Shown here in pieces: positions 62,463 through 64,000 of a DNA stretch of 64,000 bases. The DNA comes from JAAXKN01 sp036261625. GTDB taxonomy: Bacteria; Bacteroidota; Ignavibacteria; Ignavibacteriales; SURF-24. Location of the stretch: NCBI GenBank assembly GCA_036261625.1, contig DATAKL010000002.1:1-64000 (forward strand). Direction: 5' to 3'. Every line of letters begins with the position of its first letter. The stretch's first letter is position 1. Position numbers and translations under genes: made by a program. A model generated the notes under the pieces. It was not told the DNA's origin. It saw only the letters and a program-made list of their open reading frames with translations, and ran no database searches.

Positions 62463-63584
62463 TTAAATACTCATGTTATACACTCTGTATTTCTTGTACA
62501 GTTCGCCGTTCATTACCTGGGCGCCGCGGTTCATCATTTCATTGTCTTCCAGTATCCAGCTCGCCTCGCCGAGGTCTATGCCGACAGCATGAGCCCTCTG
62601 GACTATTTCATAATAGAAAGCTGCGTCGAGCCCTTTCTTCTGGAATTCGGGAATAATGCCGAGGGTAATGATTCTCGACCATGTAATCTTTTTCTTCTGT
62701 GTAAACATCTTAATAAAACCGAACGGGAAGAGTCTTCCGTTCATCTCTTTGAATACCTGGTTATAGTCCAGCATCACAAGGGCAAAGCCCACGAGCTGGT
62801 CTTTAATTGTGCCGAATATGACGAGCGAGGGTTCGGCCAGAGGCTTTAGGTCCTTTGCCATTGCATCGAGTTCCTCATCTGTAAGAGGAACAAATCCCCA
62901 GTTCGGAGCCCATGCTTTGTTGTAGACATATTTAACCTTCTCGAGCTCTTTCTTGAAATCCTTCATGTTGAGTGAGGTAACTTCAAGTCCCGCTCTTTTG
63001 GCTGCAAGCTCGGCAACCCGTTTTAGTTTTTCTGAAGACATTACCTTCTGGTTTTCGAGCTTGTAGGCATAAAGGTCTTTTTCCTTCCTGAGGCCGTAGT
63101 TGTCGCAAAGGTCGAGGTAATACTTCGGGTTATATGTCATGAGGAGTCGCGGAGAGTCATCAAAACCCTCCAGGAGCATTCCATACTCATCGTTGCTTGA
63201 AGGGTTTGCAGGTCCCCTCATCATATCAAAGCCCTTGCCTTTGAGCCACGCCTTTGCAGCGTCGAAAAGGGCGTTGGCAACCTCCTGGTCGTTAATGCAT
63301 TCGAAAAAGCCGAAGAACCCGGCGTTATCGTTCTGGTATTTATTGTGCAGATCGTTTTTAATTGCAGCAATGCGCCCGGCGAGTTCGCCGTTTTTTTCAG
63401 CCAGGAACATTTCCATTTCGGCGTGCTTGAAGAAGGGATTCTTCTCGCGGCTGAGGATTTTTTTTCTGTCCATTATCAAAGGCGGAACCCAGTTCGGGTC
63501 ACCGTCGTAAATTTTCCAGGGCAGCTTGATGAACTTCATCAGGTCGCTTTTGGATGTGACCGTTCTAATATTAACATTTCCCAT
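62463..63584 (-). CDS. GNAT-like family protein
   Basis: A 373-residue protein of the Bacteroidota GNAT-like group: KLPWKIYDGDPNWVPPL near the start, RIAAIKNDLHN, RGPANPSSNDEYGML, and a C-terminal GIIPEFQKKGLDAAFYYEI motif equivalent to the acetyl-CoA-binding loop. Substrate unknown. It sits directly downstream of the KBL-type PLP gene, a pairing that suggests a shared lipid or amino-acid pathway, although the link is not proven. Confidence 0.72.
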   Translation of the reverse strand: MGNVNIRTVTSKSDLMKFIKLPWKIYDGDPNWVPPLIMDRKKILSREKNPFFKHAEMEMFLAEKNGELAGRIAAIKNDLHNKYQNDNAGFFGFFECINDQEVANALFDAAKAWLKGKGFDMMRGPANPSSNDEYGMLLEGFDDSPRLLMTYNPKYYLDLCDNYGLRKEKDLYAYKLENQKVMSSEKLKRVAELAAKRAGLEVTSLNMKDFKKELEKVKYVYNKAWAPNWGFVPLTDEELDAMAKDLKPLAEPSLVIFGTIKDQLVGFALVMLDYNQVFKEMNGRLFPFGFIKMFTQKKKITWSRIITLGIIPEFQKKGLDAAFYYEIVQRAHAVGIDLGEASWILEDNEMMNRGAQVMNGELYKKYRVYNMSI

Positions 63585-63658
63585 ACTTTTCCTCTTAAAA
63601 AAAAAGCATACTTAAAATAACTGAAGTATGCCGGTATAGATAGTTGTAGATTTACAGC

Positions 63659-63684
63659 TCCCCCCGCCAAAAGCGGCGGGGGGA
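63659..63684. repeat. GC-rich palindrome
   Basis: TCCCCCCGCC (63659-63668) pairs perfectly with GGCGGGGGGA (63675-63684). It lies after the PLP gene and has no T-run; probably REP-like or a weak terminator. Confidence 0.6.
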
Positions 63685-63704
63685 ACTTAAGAAAAACAAA
63701 CTGA

Positions 63705-64000
63705 TTATTCAATAATTCCCAGTTTCCTGGCGTTACGCGCCATTGAATCTACGATGTAATCGAGATGTGAATCTTCATGAGTAGACATATAGCTTGTTCT
63801 CATCATCTGACGTCCCTGCGGAACGCCGGGTGAGATAAACACATTTACGAATACGCCGTCGTCGAAGAGCATCTTGCCCATCTGGAAGCAGAGGGCATCG
63901 TCGCCGATTATGACAGGAACAATTGCCGTACGGCTTTCAACAACATTAAAGCCGGCATTTTTGAGGCCGGTTCTTACCCTGTCTGCATTTCTGATAACGC
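63705..64000 (-). CDS. C-terminus of a KBL/BioF/SPT-family PLP enzyme (partial)
   Basis: The frame is open to the window edge, so the N-terminal part with the PLP lysine is missing. The visible 98 residues, with GLKNAGFNVVESRTAIVPVIIGDD, then FVNVFISPGVPQGR and RTSYMSTHEDSHL (all given in parts below 20), match the C-terminal domain of alpha-oxoamine synthases: glycine C-acetyltransferase, 8-amino-7-oxononanoate synthase or serine palmitoyltransferase. Serine palmitoyltransferase-like function is favoured by the adjacent GNAT gene in sphingolipid-making Bacteroidota, but this is only inference. The stop is at 63705-63707. Confidence 0.75.
   Translation of the reverse strand, partial: VIRNADRVRTGLKNAGFNVVESRTAIVPVIIGDDALCFQMGKMLFDDGVFVNVFISPGVPQGRQMMRTSYMSTHEDSHLDYIVDSMARNARKLGIIE

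Overview
The window most likely comes from the Ignavibacteria/Bacteroidota-Chlorobi lineage. It begins inside a protein ending in the NYPNPFNP-type type IX secretion sorting domain that is abundant in Ignavibacteriales. It also carries a PorV-like protein, a DUF4835 (PorD-like) protein, lipoproteins with CSKKD after the lipobox, and no tRNA or rRNA genes that I can see. Taxonomy is inferred from these families only.

Region 1 (about 1.6-25.9 kb) is an anaerobic purine/uric-acid catabolic island. ssnA and ygfK point left; ygeY, ygeW, two fold-type-II PLP enzymes, a MocA-like cytidylyltransferase and an XdhC-type chaperone point right; a long leftward operon carries a two-subunit xanthine dehydrogenase, an 8-oxoguanine-deaminase-like amidohydrolase, a three-subunit molybdenum hydroxylase and a dihydropyrimidinase/allantoinase-like enzyme. 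These families match clusters linked to anaerobic uric acid degradation in gut bacteria. There is no recognisable YgeX diaminopropionate ammonia-lyase; the two unrelated-looking PLP enzymes may replace it. An intact IS110-family element sits antisense inside the rightward arm, with a stem that can sequester its own ribosome-binding site.

Region 2 (26-36 kb) begins with two metallo-beta-lactamase-fold proteins, one of which has the complete ligand set of a true subclass B1 beta-lactamase. Then comes a leftward electron-transfer operon. It encodes an Fe-S-type Rrf2 regulator, a CbcL-like fusion of a roughly 19-haem cytochrome to a membrane cytochrome b, a 4-haem cytochrome, an outer-membrane barrel, a 14-CXXCH cytochrome and a lipoprotein cytochrome with CX4CH motifs. 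Together they look like a quinol-to-outer-surface electron conduit.

Region 3 (35.7-45.5 kb) holds housekeeping genes (yigZ, uvrA, acs, dgt), a porin-like barrel and a PQQ-type beta-propeller. Region 4 (45.5-53.6 kb) is a leftward citrate module: NADP-type isocitrate dehydrogenase family protein, degenerate HD protein, aconitase, MmgE/PrpD protein, a fused CitD-CitE, and CitF. It could convert isocitrate/citrate to oxaloacetate plus acetate, with acs nearby to reactivate acetate.

Region 5 (53.8-64 kb) has three tandem paralogous lipoproteins of unknown function, an HhH-barrel/PorV-like pair, a DUF4835 protein, a HEAT-cyclophilin fusion, a GNAT protein and the 3' end of a KBL/BioF/SPT-family PLP enzyme. 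GC-rich palindromes recur at gene ends.
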